A stretch of DNA of 64,000 bases, taken from NCBI RefSeq assembly GCF_033954835.1, contig NZ_CP121471.1, forward strand, positions 2,412,501-2,476,500. Direction: 5' to 3'. Shown in pieces: positions 63,231 to 64,000 of this stretch; positions within the stretch are counted from its first letter, which is position 1; each line of letters opens with the position of its first letter. The DNA is from Thiorhodovibrio frisius. Lineage in GTDB: Bacteria; Pseudomonadota; Gammaproteobacteria; Chromatiales; Chromatiaceae. The notes under the pieces are model-generated. The model saw only the letters and a program-made list of their open reading frames with translations, did no database searches and was not told the DNA's origin. A program made the position numbers and the translations under genes.

Positions 63231-64000
63231 GGATCTGTTCGCCGATCGATATCGTCGAGCACCAGCCCAAGCACCCAAATGATCAGGAAGTAGACGGCTG
63301 CCACCATGATCAGAGGGAGAAAGGCCTCGAAGGTGCGGCTGCGGATGATGTCACCGGCCTTGGTGAGGTCTTGGACGCCGATGTAACCGACAATGGACGT
63401 CATCTTGACCATGGAAATGAACTCTCCGCGATAGACCGGCAAGATGCGCCGGACCGCCTGCGGCATCACGATGTACAGGAAGGTCTGGACGCGGGTGAAG
63501 CCCATGGCGATGCCGGCCTCGGTCTGGCCGTGTTCGACACCCTTGATACCGGTGCGGAACATCTCCGAGACATAGGCGGCGAAGTTCATGCCAAAGGCGA
63601 TGATGGCAACCAGAATCGGGTCGATGTTGATTGAGGCAAATGCGACGTAAAAGATCAACATCAAGAGCAGCAACACCGGCAGGCCGCGGATCAGGAAGAT
63701 GTAGCCGGAGCCGAGCAGGCGCAGCACTGTCTGCGGCGACATCCGCAGCCAGCAGATGAAGGCGCCGAGTAGCGTGCCGACGAGAGTTGAAGCGACTGAG
63801 ATGACCACAGTCACCCAAAGGCCGCTCAGGATCAGCTTCCAGCGCTGCTCAAGGACGAAGTTGGCATGCATGCTGGCCAGCAGATCATCCACACCAGATG
63901 GTGGCTGATTGGTCGCAGTGCTTGATGGACTTCTGGCGCCAGGGGTTGACGCGCTCTGTTGTGCGCTCGGCGGGCCCAATCTTTCTTTTAATACCAGCGC
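63146..64000 (-). CDS. Amino-acid ABC transporter permease (partial at right edge)
   Basis: The frame is open to the window edge. Core: 'WKLILSGLWVTVVISVASTLVGTLLGAFICWLRMSP', 'GYIFLIRGLPVLLLLMLIFYVAF', 'AFGMNFAAYVSEMFRTGIKGVEHGQTEAGIAMGFTRVQTFLYIVMPQA' (EAA loop; in parts), 'EFISMVKMTSIVGYIG'. This is the HisM/GlnP type polar amino-acid permease. About 60 residues precede the membrane domain, possibly a periplasmic-binding protein fusion. The C-terminal 'KAGSHSGFISARSADSRAALCKR' after 'DRRTDPKRRAK' is probably not native, as it lies in the junction with the protease relic. Confidence 0.85.
   Translation of the reverse strand, partial: ALVLKERLGPPSAQQSASTPGARSPSSTATNQPPSGVDDLLASMHANFVLEQRWKLILSGLWVTVVISVASTLVGTLLGAFICWLRMSPQTVLRLLGSGYIFLIRGLPVLLLLMLIFYVAFASINIDPILVAIIAFGMNFAAYVSEMFRTGIKGVEHGQTEAGIAMGFTRVQTFLYIVMPQAVRRILPVYRGEFISMVKMTSIVGYIGVQDLTKAGDIIRSRTFEAFLPLIMVAAVYFLIIWVLGLVLDDIDRRTDPKRRAKAGSHSGFISARSADSRAALCKR

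Overview
The window looks like chromosome of a high-GC gammaproteobacterium, most plausibly a purple sulfur bacterium or close relative (Chromatiaceae/Ectothiorhodospiraceae type). The evidence is indirect: the macromolecular-synthesis block rpsU-yqeY-dnaG-rpoD followed by tRNA-Ile2(CAU), LolCD, LpxH, a long DUF349 protein, two Uma2-family proteins, an NAGGN-type amidotransferase and cobalamin salvage genes. No photosynthesis gene is present, so family assignment is an inference.

Left part (1-6.6 kb): the start of an exported protein, a 160-bp palindromic repeat, a Uma2 protein, an NAGGN-type asparagine-synthetase-like amidotransferase, then a cobalamin riboswitch driving btuB-cobU-cobC. The matching cobS lies 18 kb away (24.5 kb). 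Between them sits an accessory block: a type I-C CRISPR-Cas locus (array 6768-7527 with 11 repeats; cas2-cas1-cas4-[DUF5615-DUF433]-cas7-cas8c-cas5c-cas3 read leftwards toward the array), a patch of gene debris (HipA and TonB-receptor fragments), a GntP permease plus glycerate kinase with an in-frame 15-bp VNTR, a DUF1810 protein, a methyltransferase, a second Uma2 protein and a chemoreceptor with two tandem CHASE3-like sensor regions.

Middle part (24.5-47.8 kb) is mostly core: cobS, DUF349 protein, lpxH, ppiB, cysS, a five-gene Hsp70 operon (943-aa repeat-rich scaffold, J-like protein without HPD, GrpE-like protein, Hsp70, small zinc-ribbon protein), comEC, DUF2062, lolD, lolC/E, rpsU-yqeY-dnaG-rpoD and tRNA-Ile2.

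Right part (47.8-64 kb), starting just downstream of the tRNA, is an island of defence genes and debris: AAA-ATPase and staphylococcal-nuclease-like fragments; a type I restriction-modification operon hsdR-[RelE/Gp49-like toxin-antitoxin]-hsdS-[broken AAA ATPase]-rhuM-hsdM; three lower-GC genes separated by palindromes (unknown, HNH nuclease, KSHIIP-motif protein); an IS21-family element that cuts a serine-protease remnant; and an amino-acid ABC permease running off the right edge.

The most interesting pattern is that both defence operons (type I-C cas and type I RM) carry a toxin-antitoxin pair inside the operon. In the cas operon the pair is translationally coupled between cas7 and cas4; in the RM operon it sits between an intact hsdR end and a 73-bp duplicate of that end, so the original hsdR/hsdS junction is kept. 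The dedicated Hsp70 operon is the second candidate for an undescribed system.
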